Source: DAISJM01 sp036821485 (GTDB lineage: Bacteria > Verrucomicrobiota > Kiritimatiellia > CAIQIC01 > JAGNIJ01). Taken from it: 64,000 nucleotides of DNA. The notes under the pieces are model-generated. The model was not told the DNA's origin. It saw only the letters and a program-made list of their open reading frames with translations, and ran no database searches. The position numbers were made by a program, and so were the translations under genes. Each line of letters begins with the position of its first letter. Positions within the stretch are counted from its first letter, which is position 1. Shown piece by piece: positions 51,128-60,461 of the stretch. The stretch spans positions 1 through 64,000 of the forward strand of contig DAISJM010000002.1 in assembly GCA_036821485.1 (NCBI GenBank). Direction: 5' to 3'.

Positions 51128-52120
51128 GTGACACGCTATTGGGCATATGGGTTGGGCGCTGTTGTGATGATACTGGCCGCCGGGTGCCAATCCCCGCAGG
51201 AAATCCGCCCGTTTACAGACGCGCAGCTTCGCGGCTTCTATTCGCGCGCCAAGGACCCGCGCCAATTCTGGCTTACGCCGTACGAATCGAATGACGGCCC
51301 CGTGTATTCGGGCGCCAACCGGCTGCACCCGGAAAAGATGGCCCAGTTCCAGTTCCGCGGCAACAGCCGTTCCACAGCGCCGATCATCCCCTTCAAGGCC
51401 GAACGGCCGGAAAATGAATTCCTGGCCCTGGTCGACACGTCCTCCAAGGAAAGCTGGCTGGACCTCAACACGGCACGGGGAGTCGGCGTGACCCCCATCG
51501 CACCGCCGCCGGCAAGAGTCATACCGGAACATGTTCAGGAAACTATCACCGGCTACGCCACGGTGGCGAGGCAGCTTCTCCTGGATAAGTGCCCCATCGA
51601 GATGGCGCTGCTATTCACCCGCGGCGCAACCGGCCCGCTCGGCGCGCTCGCCCGCGGCGAGGAACACCCCAGGCCCGGCGCCGTGTTCGGCTACGACCTC
51701 CTGCGCCAGTTTGCCTTCGTCCAATTCGATTTTGCCCTGCGAACGATTACCTTCTCGTCCAGCATCGACTACAACCCTGAACCGGAAGTACTGGTCGCCA
51801 GCGTCCCCTTCTTTCTGCAGGACGGGGCACTGGCAGTGCGGGGAACCGTGGAGGGTGAGCCGACCACGATCCTGCTCGACACGGCGGGCGATTTTGAACT
51901 GGCCCTGAAAGAACCCCGGTTGGACCCCGTGCGAAGGCTCGGGCTGGGCAGCCTTGTGATCATGAACGTCAACCCGGCCATCCACCAGGATTTCAATCTG
52001 GGCCTGACGGACTACCCGCGTGTCGGACGGAAACTGCTCGCGCGATACAGGATCACCATTTCCAATAAGCAGCGCAGGATATTCTTCGAACGACCAAGCC
52101 GCCTGCCAAAGGCGAAGTGA
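51128..52120 (+). CDS. Lipoprotein with aspartic-protease-like (retropepsin-type) repeats
   Basis: About 330 residues if started at the GTG at 51128, which gives a lipoprotein signal (MTRYWAYGLGAVVMILAAGC); the open frame upstream overlaps the promoter of the divergent operon. Two half-domains each carry an aspartic-protease-type loop: FLALVDTSSKESWLDL near 98 and TTILLDTAGDFEL near 255. In the first, DTS replaces the usual DTG, so activity is uncertain. It is paralogous in layout to the next gene, 15 bases downstream. Location is a membrane face outside the cytoplasm. Substrate unknown. Confidence 0.72.
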   Translation: MTRYWAYGLGAVVMILAAGCQSPQEIRPFTDAQLRGFYSRAKDPRQFWLTPYESNDGPVYSGANRLHPEKMAQFQFRGNSRSTAPIIPFKAERPENEFLALVDTSSKESWLDLNTARGVGVTPIAPPPARVIPEHVQETITGYATVARQLLLDKCPIEMALLFTRGATGPLGALARGEEHPRPGAVFGYDLLRQFAFVQFDFALRTITFSSSIDYNPEPEVLVASVPFFLQDGALAVRGTVEGEPTTILLDTAGDFELALKEPRLDPVRRLGLGSLVIMNVNPAIHQDFNLGLTDYPRVGRKLLARYRITISNKQRRIFFERPSRLPKAK

Positions 52121-52135
52121 TCGACCGGGGGAGCA

Positions 52136-53200
52136 ATGAATCAACGGCTGCCCGTTATGTTCCTGGCCTTGTGCGCCGCCACGCTCGCAGGCTGTAGCAC
52201 GCTGCCGCCACCGGGCGAGCCGCTCGCACCCCGACAGAAGACTGCGCTGGAGCGGCGGGCCCGGCAGCCCGAAGCCCTGGGCGTAAGCGCGCGCGTGGAA
52301 AATGGAAGCCTGAAGCTCTCCAACATCCGCGAAGTGGATTCGCTTGCACTGCCGATCTCGCTCCTCCTCAACACCGAATTTCTCCAACCCGCCCGCTTCC
52401 CGGTCGTTCGCATGCGGATCAATGGACATCTCGTCTTCGGCCTGCTGGATACCGGCTCCTCGCTCTCGCTGATCGAATACGGTGCTACGATGCGGGCGCG
52501 CGTCGCGCCCCTCGGTCCACCACTGGTCGCTTCGCGCGGCCAGGGACTCGGCGGCCGTCTGCGCTGTTACGTCGGCATCGCAGAATCCGTAATGCTGGAT
52601 GAGTTGCAACTCCGGCGTGTACCTTTCGGCATCGTGGACGATGCATGGGGCCTCACTCCGCTGTGGTGGCTGGAGGGTCACCGCGTCGAAGCGATACTGG
52701 GCAACGACTTCCTCCAACCACTGGGATATCTGTCCATCAACCTGCCCGGCGAAAGAGCAACCCTGGGTGGCGACGGGCCATACACACCCAATCCCGACCG
52801 CCTCGCTGCCGCACTGCCCTTTTCCATGGAGAACGGCGTGCCGGTAATCAATGCCGATGTGGACGGCATCGGGCGGCTGCGCATAGTCATCGATTCGGGT
52901 GGCGATTTCGGCCTGTGGATCCCGCGCGGGATTGCAGGTCAACTTAAGCTTTCAGTCCTGAACGACACAACGCGCGTCAGCATCGGGTCCGGTGTCGGCG
53001 GCGAAAGTGTATGGAAGGACGCCGGTCCGCACGTCGTCAGCCTCGCAGGCCTTGAGCTTGCAAACGTGGAGACACACGTTTCCATGATCAATTTCGGCGA
53101 ACAGGATCCGCCCTTTGCGCTCATGGGTCTGCAGGCTCTGCAGAATTACCTCATCACCTTTGACTACCGGTATCACACGGTGTACTTAGAATACCCTTAA
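52136..53200 (+). CDS. Lipoprotein, two-domain aspartic-protease fold
   Basis: 354 residues from the ATG at 52136, preceded by GGGGGAG. Lipobox LAGC at residues 17-20 in MNQRLPVMFLALCAATLAGC. Two retropepsin-like halves carry catalytic-type loops HLVFGLLDTGSSLSLIE near 103 and LRIVIDSGGDFGLWIP near 245, each with the hydrophobic-Asp-Thr/Ser-Gly core, plus the later ILGNDFLQPLGYLSI and LMGLQALQNYLITFD strands that usually follow. Both active aspartates are intact, unlike the gene before it. Such proteins may be surface proteases, but bacterial members are little studied. It opens a run that continues with a sensor kinase and a transport system. Confidence 0.78.
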   Translation: MNQRLPVMFLALCAATLAGCSTLPPPGEPLAPRQKTALERRARQPEALGVSARVENGSLKLSNIREVDSLALPISLLLNTEFLQPARFPVVRMRINGHLVFGLLDTGSSLSLIEYGATMRARVAPLGPPLVASRGQGLGGRLRCYVGIAESVMLDELQLRRVPFGIVDDAWGLTPLWWLEGHRVEAILGNDFLQPLGYLSINLPGERATLGGDGPYTPNPDRLAAALPFSMENGVPVINADVDGIGRLRIVIDSGGDFGLWIPRGIAGQLKLSVLNDTTRVSIGSGVGGESVWKDAGPHVVSLAGLELANVETHVSMINFGEQDPPFALMGLQALQNYLITFDYRYHTVYLEYP

Positions 53201-53265
53201 GGGTGTATCAGATCGCGGCGGGCGCTCTTTGCAGGCGAAACCGCGTTAGCGGGGAGGGTTGTAGC

Positions 53266-54396
53266 ATGACTCCATCCAGCGTAGATCGTTCTTCGCTCGT
53301 CACGCGCGGAGCGCGCGTTCAATTCGCCACCGGAGTCGCCTTGGTGTCCATCATCCCGCTGCTGACCTTTCTATATCTCTACCTCAACCGTACCGCTTTC
53401 GGTGCCGACACGCTGGTCGTCGTGCTGCTGCTCGCGGTCACCGGATTCGGCGGCTATGGCATCCTTCGCAAATATCCCGTCAACATCGTGCGGCTGCGCG
53501 GCTACCTCGAACACATGATCTACGGCGAGTTGCCCGAACAGGTGCAACTGCTCAAGGCCGAGGATGACATCGCGGCCGTCGAGCGCTGCTTGAACCTGAT
53601 TGTCGACCAGCTTCGCGAGCGGCTGGGCATCCTCCAGCAGGAAAAGAAGAACCTGCAGCAGCAGCTCTACCAGATGCAGAAGATGGAAAGCCTCGGCGTG
53701 ATGGCAGCGGGCGTTGCCCACGATTTCAACAACCTGCTGACCGGTATCCTCGGCAACGTCAACCTCCTCTCTGAACGCGTTCGCGACAATGCCGAGGTGC
53801 GCCGGAACATCAAGGATATGGAAGACCTCGTCATGCGGGCCTCCGAGCTGACACACCAGATGCTCACTTACTGCGGCAAGGCCCAGAGCGTCATGGTTCC
53901 GGTCGACGCCAACATGATCGCCCGCGATATGGATGCGCTGCTCTCCGCCGCAGTGGCCAAGGGCGTACATCTCCAGTGTGACCTTGCCGGCGACCTGCCC
54001 AAGGTCCACGCCGACCCCACCCAACTCCGGCAGGTTATGATGAATCTCGTCATCAACGCTTCCGATGCCATCGGTGCGCGCGGCGGCAAGATCACGGTCG
54101 CCACGCGGGCAATCCACTGCGATCGCAACGACTTCCTTGGCGCCTGCATCAACGGCAAGCTCCCCGAGGGCGAATGTGTTTGCATAGAGGTCGGGGACAA
54201 TGGCTGCGGCATCGATGCGGACAAGCAGGCGAAGATATTCGACCCCTTCTTCTCCACCAAGCCGAGGGGCCGTGGGCTCGGCCTCGCGGTGGTCCTCGGC
54301 ATCATCGTGGCGCACAAGGGCGCTGTCGTACTCGAGAGCGAACCCGGGAAGGGAACGATGTTCCGGATCCTGCTCCCCGCTGTGAAGGCGGCCTGA
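53266..54396 (+). CDS. Sensor histidine kinase without recognisable input domain
   Basis: 376 residues from the ATG at 53266 behind GGGGAGG. Two membrane helices close together (GVALVSIIPLLTFLYLYL and TLVVVLLLAVTGFGGYGIL) leave only about ten residues outside, so no ligand domain exists. A coiled coil (residues 95-140) leads to the H-box GVAAGVAHDFNN-like block (GVMAAGVAHDFNNLLTGILGN) with His near 152. ATPase boxes: NLVINASDAIGA, EVGDNGCGID, FDPFFSTK and GRGLGLAVVLGI. No response regulator is adjacent. The partner and signal are unknown. Because an organophosphate-type MFS protein and a binding protein follow, they may do the sensing. Confidence 0.9.
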   Translation: MTPSSVDRSSLVTRGARVQFATGVALVSIIPLLTFLYLYLNRTAFGADTLVVVLLLAVTGFGGYGILRKYPVNIVRLRGYLEHMIYGELPEQVQLLKAEDDIAAVERCLNLIVDQLRERLGILQQEKKNLQQQLYQMQKMESLGVMAAGVAHDFNNLLTGILGNVNLLSERVRDNAEVRRNIKDMEDLVMRASELTHQMLTYCGKAQSVMVPVDANMIARDMDALLSAAVAKGVHLQCDLAGDLPKVHADPTQLRQVMMNLVINASDAIGARGGKITVATRAIHCDRNDFLGACINGKLPEGECVCIEVGDNGCGIDADKQAKIFDPFFSTKPRGRGLGLAVVLGIIVAHKGAVVLESEPGKGTMFRILLPAVKAA

Positions 54397-54451
54397 TGCC
54401 GAGTGTTTTCATCATTGACCCGCGGCGGGTTGAGAAGAACAATCCCCTCAC

Positions 54452-55531
54452 ATGACTGTTGCGGTCCACATCCGAGACGTCACGAAGACTTTTGAGAATA
54501 CGCGGGCGGTAGATCGCATCACGCTCGACATCGCCCCCGGTGAGCTCTTCTTCCTGCTCGGACCCAGCGGCTGCGGCAAGACCACCCTCCTGCGCTGCAT
54601 CGCGGGCTTCTACACGCCGGATACAGGCTCCATCTCTTTCGACAATCGCGATATCACCCGGCTGCCTCCGCACGAGCGCAACACGGGCATGGTCTTCCAG
54701 AGCTACGCGCTCTGGCCTCACATGACCGTCGGCGAGAACGTAGCCTTCGGCCTTGAACTCCGGGGGCTACCCAAGGCGGACATCCGCCGCCGGGTTGGCG
54801 AGGCGCTCGATATGGTACGCATGGGCGACCGCGCCGACGGCAAGCCCAACGAGCTGTCCGGCGGGCAGCAGCAGCGCATCGCGCTGGCCCGCGCGCTGGT
54901 AATCCGCCCGCTCTGCCTGCTCCTCGATGAGCCCCTCTCCAACCTCGACGCCAAGCTGCGTCTCGAGATGCGCGCGGAAATCCGCCGCATCTGCAAGGAA
55001 GCCGGGCTCACCGCCATCTACGTCACGCACGATCAGAAGGAAGCCCTCTCCATCGCTGACCGCCTCGCCATCCTCGAAAGCGGAGCCATACGCCAGTGCG
55101 GCCGGCCGCAGGATGTCTACCTCCGCCCCAACAGCCGTTTCGTCGCCGGCTTTATCGGCGAGACCAATCTCGTTGACGGCGTTGTCCGGAACGCCACGGC
55201 GGGCAAGCTCGTCGTTCGCACCGCGTTCGGCGACGTAACCAGCACGGCATTGACCGACGAATCACCCGCGAACGGGACCGCCGTAACCTTGTCGCTCCGG
55301 CCGGAAGTCATCCGGCTTGGGACACCGCCCGCCGGGACGGTCAACGTGTTTGATGGCGAAATCCACGACACGAATTACCTCGGCGAAATCGCCCAGCACC
55401 AGGTCCGGCTCGGACCATCCGGTACGGAATTCAAAGTCTTTGAGATGCATCCGAAGTTCGTCGCACGGGATCACGTTGAACGGGCGCAGGCATGGATCGA
55501 TGCCGCGGACGTCATCGTGTTGACCAGGTAG
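54452..55531 (+). CDS. ABC transporter ATP-binding protein, FbpC/AfuC/PotA type
   Basis: 359 residues. Walker A GPSGCGKTT near residue 37, Q-loop MVFQSYALWPHMTV, signature LSGGQQQRIALARAL, Walker B LCLLLDEPLSNLD, switch YVTHDQKEA. A C-terminal TOBE-type domain (about 270-355) is present with TLSLRPEVIRL. This is the branch that serves ferric iron, phosphosugars, polyamines and 2-aminoethylphosphonate. It lies 55 bases after the kinase gene; its permease and binding protein follow after the MFS gene. Confidence 0.92.
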   Translation: MTVAVHIRDVTKTFENTRAVDRITLDIAPGELFFLLGPSGCGKTTLLRCIAGFYTPDTGSISFDNRDITRLPPHERNTGMVFQSYALWPHMTVGENVAFGLELRGLPKADIRRRVGEALDMVRMGDRADGKPNELSGGQQQRIALARALVIRPLCLLLDEPLSNLDAKLRLEMRAEIRRICKEAGLTAIYVTHDQKEALSIADRLAILESGAIRQCGRPQDVYLRPNSRFVAGFIGETNLVDGVVRNATAGKLVVRTAFGDVTSTALTDESPANGTAVTLSLRPEVIRLGTPPAGTVNVFDGEIHDTNYLGEIAQHQVRLGPSGTEFKVFEMHPKFVARDHVERAQAWIDAADVIVLTR

Positions 55532-55591
55532 TAGCATGCACAGGGATGAGGAAGCGTAAACGGCCGGCGGCGCCCGACCAGAGAGTGAAAT

Positions 55592-56938
55592 ATGACAGAT
55601 GCCATTATCGACGACGGTCAGGACAAGGCCGTACATCATTACCCCCGCGGCTTTCGTCCGCGACGCGGGCTCAACTGGGGATTCGTGGGCTTCAGCTATG
55701 CCTCGTTCTACCTCTGCCGCTACAACTTGTCGTTCGCCAACAAGGCGATCTGCGATGAGTTCGGTTTCTCGAAGGACCAGTTCGGCTGGGTGCTGACGGC
55801 CTTCTTCTGGGCCTACGCCATCGGCCAGATGGTAAACGGCCTCATCGCGGACCGCATCGGCGGCAAACAGGCCCTCGCGATCGGCGCATTCGCCACGGTC
55901 GTGCTGAATATTCTTTTCGGTGTAGCCTCGTTCTGGGGACTGTTGAGCGTGTTTGTGCTCATCTGGCTGTTGAACGGGTTCATGCAGGCCTTCGGCGCGC
56001 CGGGCATGATCAAAACCAACACCGCCTGGTTCAGCCAACGCGAACGCGGCAAGTTCGCCGGCATCTTCGGCTTCATGATCCAGCTCGGACGATTTGTCAT
56101 CACGAAGCTGGCACCAACCCTGATGGCAGGTTTCACCATTCTGTGGTGGACCGTCGAGCCTCTTCACTGGCGCTATGTCTTCTGGGTGCCCGCGGGCATT
56201 GCCTTCATCGTGACCCTGCTCATGCTGGTGTTTGTGAAAAACACGCCGGAAGAGGCCGGGTTCCACAACATGCATCCGGGCGAGGAAGACCACGCCGAGA
56301 ACGAACGTGCAGGGCTCCTGGAGAGCTTCAAGGTCATCTTCAGCAACCGCTACATCTGGATCTTCGCCGGCGCCTACGCGTGCACCGGCGTTGTGCGTCA
56401 GGGCATCGACCAGTGGTTCCCCCGCTACATGCAGGAGGTCTACAACGTCTCGCTCAAGTCTGCGGAGTTCGGCTGGGTCGCTTTCGGCATCCCCCTGGTC
56501 GCCGTGCTGGGCGCACTGTCGGCCGGCTTCCTCTCGGACACCGTGTTCAAGGGACGTCGCGCACCGGTCGCCGCGATCTTCTACTTCGTGGAGACGGTTA
56601 TCATCGTTGCGGCGTTCTTCTTTGCCAAGTCGCTGGTCAGCACGTCCATCTTCCTCATCCTGATTTCCTTCACTGTCAACTCGACACACTCCATCCTCGG
56701 CACCGCCGCGGCCATGGACATCGGCGGCCGTCGCATGGCCGGCACGGCATCAGGTGTAATCGATTCATTCCAATATTACGGCGGCGGCATCGCGGGCTTT
56801 TTCCTCGGCTGGCTGCTGGAAAAGTACGGCTGGAATTCCTGGCTGATCAGTCTGGCGGGCTTTGGCATCATCGGCGGCTGCCTGATGCTGTCGATTTCGA
56901 AAAAGGCCAATCTGAAGGCAGGCACCCAGGAGGCGTGA
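55592..56938 (+). CDS. MFS transporter, organophosphate:phosphate antiporter (GlpT/UhpT/UhpC) family
   Basis: 448 residues with twelve helices. The family start GFSYASFYLCRYNLSFANKAI (R in the YxxRYN pattern binds phosphate), FGWVLTAFFWAYAIGQMVNGLIADRIGGK loop, and the second half VVRQGIDQWFPRYMQEVYN and SQREFGWVAF-like stretch (SAEFGWVAFGIPLV) are typical of OPA proteins. Members either exchange glycerol-3-phosphate or hexose-phosphate for phosphate, or act as sensors (UhpC). In this operon, between an ABC ATPase and its binding protein, and two genes after a kinase with no input domain, a receptor or transport role for phosphorylated compounds is likely. Confidence 0.9.
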   Translation: MTDAIIDDGQDKAVHHYPRGFRPRRGLNWGFVGFSYASFYLCRYNLSFANKAICDEFGFSKDQFGWVLTAFFWAYAIGQMVNGLIADRIGGKQALAIGAFATVVLNILFGVASFWGLLSVFVLIWLLNGFMQAFGAPGMIKTNTAWFSQRERGKFAGIFGFMIQLGRFVITKLAPTLMAGFTILWWTVEPLHWRYVFWVPAGIAFIVTLLMLVFVKNTPEEAGFHNMHPGEEDHAENERAGLLESFKVIFSNRYIWIFAGAYACTGVVRQGIDQWFPRYMQEVYNVSLKSAEFGWVAFGIPLVAVLGALSAGFLSDTVFKGRRAPVAAIFYFVETVIIVAAFFFAKSLVSTSIFLILISFTVNSTHSILGTAAAMDIGGRRMAGTASGVIDSFQYYGGGIAGFFLGWLLEKYGWNSWLISLAGFGIIGGCLMLSISKKANLKAGTQEA

Positions 56939-56990
56939 GGCATCCAGTCCTCCGTCGAACGTCGGGTCGTAGACGCGTGGCGCTTTGGTC

Positions 56991-58742
56991 ATGTTGAAGA
57001 ACATCTCCATCCTGGTCCTGGCAGCACTTGTCATCGCCCTGCCTTTCCTGTTCCGCAGCCCCACAACCCGTGCTGATTGGCGGCCGGGCGACCCGGTCGT
57101 TGTCATCATCACGCCGATGAACGAGGCGATCCGTTACGAATTCGGCCGGGCCTTCTCCGCCTGGCATCAGCAGAAGTATGGCCGCCCGGCCCTCGTCGAC
57201 TGGCGCGCCATCGGCGGCAGCACGGAGATCAGCCGTTACCTCACCTCGGAAATGGTCAATGCCGTCCGCGCGTGGTGGACCGGCCAGGGCAAGTCATGGC
57301 CCCGCGGCACCGGCGAGGCAATCCTCGACGCAAAGTTCGAGGCCAACGCGCCCGCGCCCGAGGCCCGCGCCGCGTGGGACCAGCAGCATGCCGCATGGCT
57401 CGCCTATCGCGCGACGGATGACCCCGCCGCTTTCACGTGCCGCATCGACCTTCTCTTCGGCGCGGGCGAGTACGACCATACCGATGCGCAACGCAAGGGC
57501 CTCACCGTTCCCGCGTGGCCACCGGGCGGCGCGCCGACAGGACTCTTCGCCCGTGAAGACGGCGCCATGCTCATCCCGGAAAGACTCAGCGGCGAAACAT
57601 GGCGCACCCCGAACATGTTCGGTACCGTGCTCAGTACGTTCGGCATCTGCTACAACACCGATCGTCTCGCCGATCTCGGCATCACCCATCCACCGCTGCA
57701 GTGGGATGACCTCGCCGATCCCGCCTACTTTCGCCAGGTCGGCGTCGCCGACCCGACGAAGAGCGGCAGTATCGCCAAAGCCTTCGAAATGATCATCCAG
57801 CAGAAGTGCCGTCAGGCCGTCGGCGCAGCCGGATTTGACGAGACGGCGATCGACCGCTTTGAGGCCCTCTTCAAGAAAGCCGGCCTGCCCCCCGGCGAAG
57901 TACCCGAAGGCGTGCCCGCGATCTACCAGGCCGCCGTCGAGCGCGGCTGGGAGGATGGCCTGCACCTTGTCCAACTCATCGGCGCCAACGCGCGCTACTT
58001 CACCGACTCGGCCAGCAGGGTGCCCATCGATGTCGGCGCGGGCGATGCCGCGGCCGGCCTCGTGATTGATTTCTATGGACGCTACCAGGCCCAGTGCAGC
58101 CGTCCCGCCGATGGTCGCGATCGCATGTTCTACGTCACCCCGATCGGTGGCTCGAGCGTGAGCGCCGATCCTCTCGGACTGATCCGCGGCGCGCAGCATC
58201 GCGAAACCGCCCTGCGATTCATCGAGTTCACGCTCAGCGAGGAAGGTCAGCGACTTTGGACCTACGCGCCCGGCACTCCCGGCGGCCCGGAGAAATACGC
58301 CTTGCGACGACTGCCCATCCGCCGCGATTTCTACCCGTCGGACGACCCCGCCATGAATGCCGCGGCGGTCGCGAACATGAAGTACGCCACGGACGACTTG
58401 GCAGACCCGGACATCAACCCGTACACGCTGGCCACGAATTTCACCTACCGCAGTCGCTGGACTGGCTCACATTTTGGCGTCCAGCGCGACTTGATCCGGG
58501 CCATGTGCCTCGACTCGGCCGACGAACTTCGCGCAGCATGGGAAGCCATTCTCCGGCACGGAGGACCCGCCGCACAGCCGGAGGCCATGGAACTTCTCGG
58601 CCGCTTGCCGGATGCGCCCGAACAGCTGTCATGGCACAACGCCACCGCCATCGCAAAGAAGTATGATGCGATGGAACGCATGCGCACGTGGACAGCCTTC
58701 TATCGGGGCAACTACAGGAAAGTGAAGGAGCTGTTGGAATAA
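56991..58742 (+). CDS. Extracellular solute-binding protein, long ferric/phosphosugar type
   Basis: 583 residues from the ATG at 56991 (a TTG two codons earlier is possible). N-terminal signal anchor LKNISILVLAALVIALPFLF. Then VVIITPMNEAIRYEFGRAFSAWHQQKYG, the usual start of a type II iron/AfuA-like binding protein. Ligand-lobe parts include TVLSTFGICYNTDRLADLGITHPPLQWDDLADPAYF, VADPTKSGSIAKAFEMI, and AGLVIDFYGRYQAQ. Family members usually have 330-350 residues; here about 200 extra residues are spread through an insert (70-170) and a C-terminal helical part (EQLSWHNATAIAKKYDAMERM). The ligand is unknown. The permease starts two bases later. Confidence 0.87.
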   Translation: MLKNISILVLAALVIALPFLFRSPTTRADWRPGDPVVVIITPMNEAIRYEFGRAFSAWHQQKYGRPALVDWRAIGGSTEISRYLTSEMVNAVRAWWTGQGKSWPRGTGEAILDAKFEANAPAPEARAAWDQQHAAWLAYRATDDPAAFTCRIDLLFGAGEYDHTDAQRKGLTVPAWPPGGAPTGLFAREDGAMLIPERLSGETWRTPNMFGTVLSTFGICYNTDRLADLGITHPPLQWDDLADPAYFRQVGVADPTKSGSIAKAFEMIIQQKCRQAVGAAGFDETAIDRFEALFKKAGLPPGEVPEGVPAIYQAAVERGWEDGLHLVQLIGANARYFTDSASRVPIDVGAGDAAAGLVIDFYGRYQAQCSRPADGRDRMFYVTPIGGSSVSADPLGLIRGAQHRETALRFIEFTLSEEGQRLWTYAPGTPGGPEKYALRRLPIRRDFYPSDDPAMNAAAVANMKYATDDLADPDINPYTLATNFTYRSRWTGSHFGVQRDLIRAMCLDSADELRAAWEAILRHGGPAAQPEAMELLGRLPDAPEQLSWHNATAIAKKYDAMERMRTWTAFYRGNYRKVKELLE

Positions 58743-58744
58743 CC

Positions 58745-60451
58745 ATGCAGCGCCGCTTGCACAGATTCATCTTCGGCTTTGCTCTCGTCACGCTCGGCGT
58801 GCTCTTCATCGCGCCGCTGTCCATGGTGATCAGCGGCGGTTTCCACGTCGGCGGCCGCTTCACGCTGAAATATCTCGCGGGCGTCTTCCAAAACCCGATT
58901 TACGCCGAGGGCCTGGTGCGCAGCGTGATGATTGCCATTGGCACAACGACGCTGGCCACACTCGTCGCCATTCCGCTGGCATGGCTCTCGAACCGATTTG
59001 AGTTCGCGGGCAAGAAATGGATCAACGGACTCGTTCTCATACCGATGATCCTGCCGCCCTTTGTCGGCGCCATCGGCTTCCAACAGATCCTCGGCCAGTA
59101 CGGCGTCCTGAACGCCCTGCTCGGACTCGGCCCGATCGACTGGCTTGGACGCGGGCGCTACTTCGGCGTGATCCTGCTCCAGGCACTCGCGCTCTATCCC
59201 ATTCTCTATCTCAACGTCACCGCCGCGCTGGCCAACATCGATCCCGCGATGGAGGAGGCTGCCGAGAATCTAGGCTGCCGGGCCCTGCGCCGGTTCACGC
59301 GTATCACGCTGCCGCTCATGATGCCCGGCCTGTTCGCCGGCGGCACCATCGTCTTCATCTGGAGTTTCACCGAACTCGGCACACCACTGATCATGAACTA
59401 CACGCGTTGTGCGCCGGTCCAGGTATTCGATGCGCTGAAGGAAATCGGCACCAACCCGTTTCCCTACGCGCTCGTCTGCGTGATGCTGACGGCCAGCGTC
59501 GGGCTGTACGCGGTAAGCCGGTTTGTGTTCGGACGGAAGGCCTACGCGATGCAGAGCAAAGCCGCCACGGCGTCCACCGCAGCGCGCGTGCACGGCCCGC
59601 GTGCCATGCTGGTGGCCCTGCCGTTTCTCGTCGTCATCGGCCTCGCTATCCTGCCCCACATCGGCGTCATCCTCACCAGCTTTTCGGAACCCGGAAGCTG
59701 GTATCGATCCGTCTTGCCCGCCCGATTCACCACGGAGAATTACATCGAGGCGCTGGGGCACAGCATGACGGTCAGCAGTATCCGCAACAGCCTGCTCTAT
59801 TCATCGCTCGCCGTCTTCGCAAACGCGATCCTCGGCATTGCCATCGCCTTCGTTGTCGTCCGCTCCGATATCCGCTGGCGCGGCGCGCTGGACACGCTTG
59901 CCATGCTTCCGCTGGCGGTACCCGGCCTTGTCATGGCCTTCGGGTACCTCGCCATCAGTTCGCGGTTGTCGAATCTCGATGCCGTGAAGGATTCGCCCCT
60001 GCTCCAATCCCTGGTCGATGTCCGCGTAAACCCGACCCTGTTTCTCGTCATCGCCTACAGCGTTCGACGCCTTCCCTACATGGTGCGATCTGCGGTCGCC
60101 GGATTGCAACAGACCTCGGTGACGTTTGAGGAGAGCGCGGCGAATCTCGGCGCGGGACCCATGACAACACTGCGGCGGATCACCCTGCCGCTGATCTCGG
60201 CCAACCTCATTGCGGGCGCACTGCTCGCCTTCGCGTTCAGCATGTTGGAAGTGTCGGACAGCCTGATGCTCGCGCAGCGATCCGATTTCTATCCGATCAC
60301 GAAGACGATCTATGAACTCTTCGGCCTCATCGGCACAGGCAAGTACGTGGCCGCTGCGCTCGGTGTCTGGGCCATGGCCTTCCTGACCGTCACCATCCTC
60401 GGGAGCAGCCTGATCCTTGGCCGCAAACTCGGCGCCCTCTTCCGGGCTTAA
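58745..60451 (+). CDS. ABC transporter permease, two-domain FbpB/AfuB type
   Basis: 568 residues from the ATG at 58745. Twelve helices in two BPD_transp_1 halves, each with an EAA loop: MEEAAENLGCRALRRFTRITLPLMMPGL near 175 and FEESAANLGAGPMTTLRRITLPLISANL near 465. A single protein carrying both permease halves is typical of the ferric iron and hexose-phosphate (AfuB) branch. It completes the importer with the ATPase at 54452 and the binding protein just upstream. The run ends here; the PEP-CTERM gene on the other strand follows. Confidence 0.92.
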   Translation: MQRRLHRFIFGFALVTLGVLFIAPLSMVISGGFHVGGRFTLKYLAGVFQNPIYAEGLVRSVMIAIGTTTLATLVAIPLAWLSNRFEFAGKKWINGLVLIPMILPPFVGAIGFQQILGQYGVLNALLGLGPIDWLGRGRYFGVILLQALALYPILYLNVTAALANIDPAMEEAAENLGCRALRRFTRITLPLMMPGLFAGGTIVFIWSFTELGTPLIMNYTRCAPVQVFDALKEIGTNPFPYALVCVMLTASVGLYAVSRFVFGRKAYAMQSKAATASTAARVHGPRAMLVALPFLVVIGLAILPHIGVILTSFSEPGSWYRSVLPARFTTENYIEALGHSMTVSSIRNSLLYSSLAVFANAILGIAIAFVVVRSDIRWRGALDTLAMLPLAVPGLVMAFGYLAISSRLSNLDAVKDSPLLQSLVDVRVNPTLFLVIAYSVRRLPYMVRSAVAGLQQTSVTFEESAANLGAGPMTTLRRITLPLISANLIAGALLAFAFSMLEVSDSLMLAQRSDFYPITKTIYELFGLIGTGKYVAAALGVWAMAFLTVTILGSSLILGRKLGALFRA

Positions 60452-60461
60452 CAGCAGCCGG

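Noticed and set aside
53193..53204. 12-bp palindrome ACCCTTAAGGGT at the end of the second aspartic-protease-like gene
   Set aside because: Short, overlaps a stop codon and has no T-run; may be chance.
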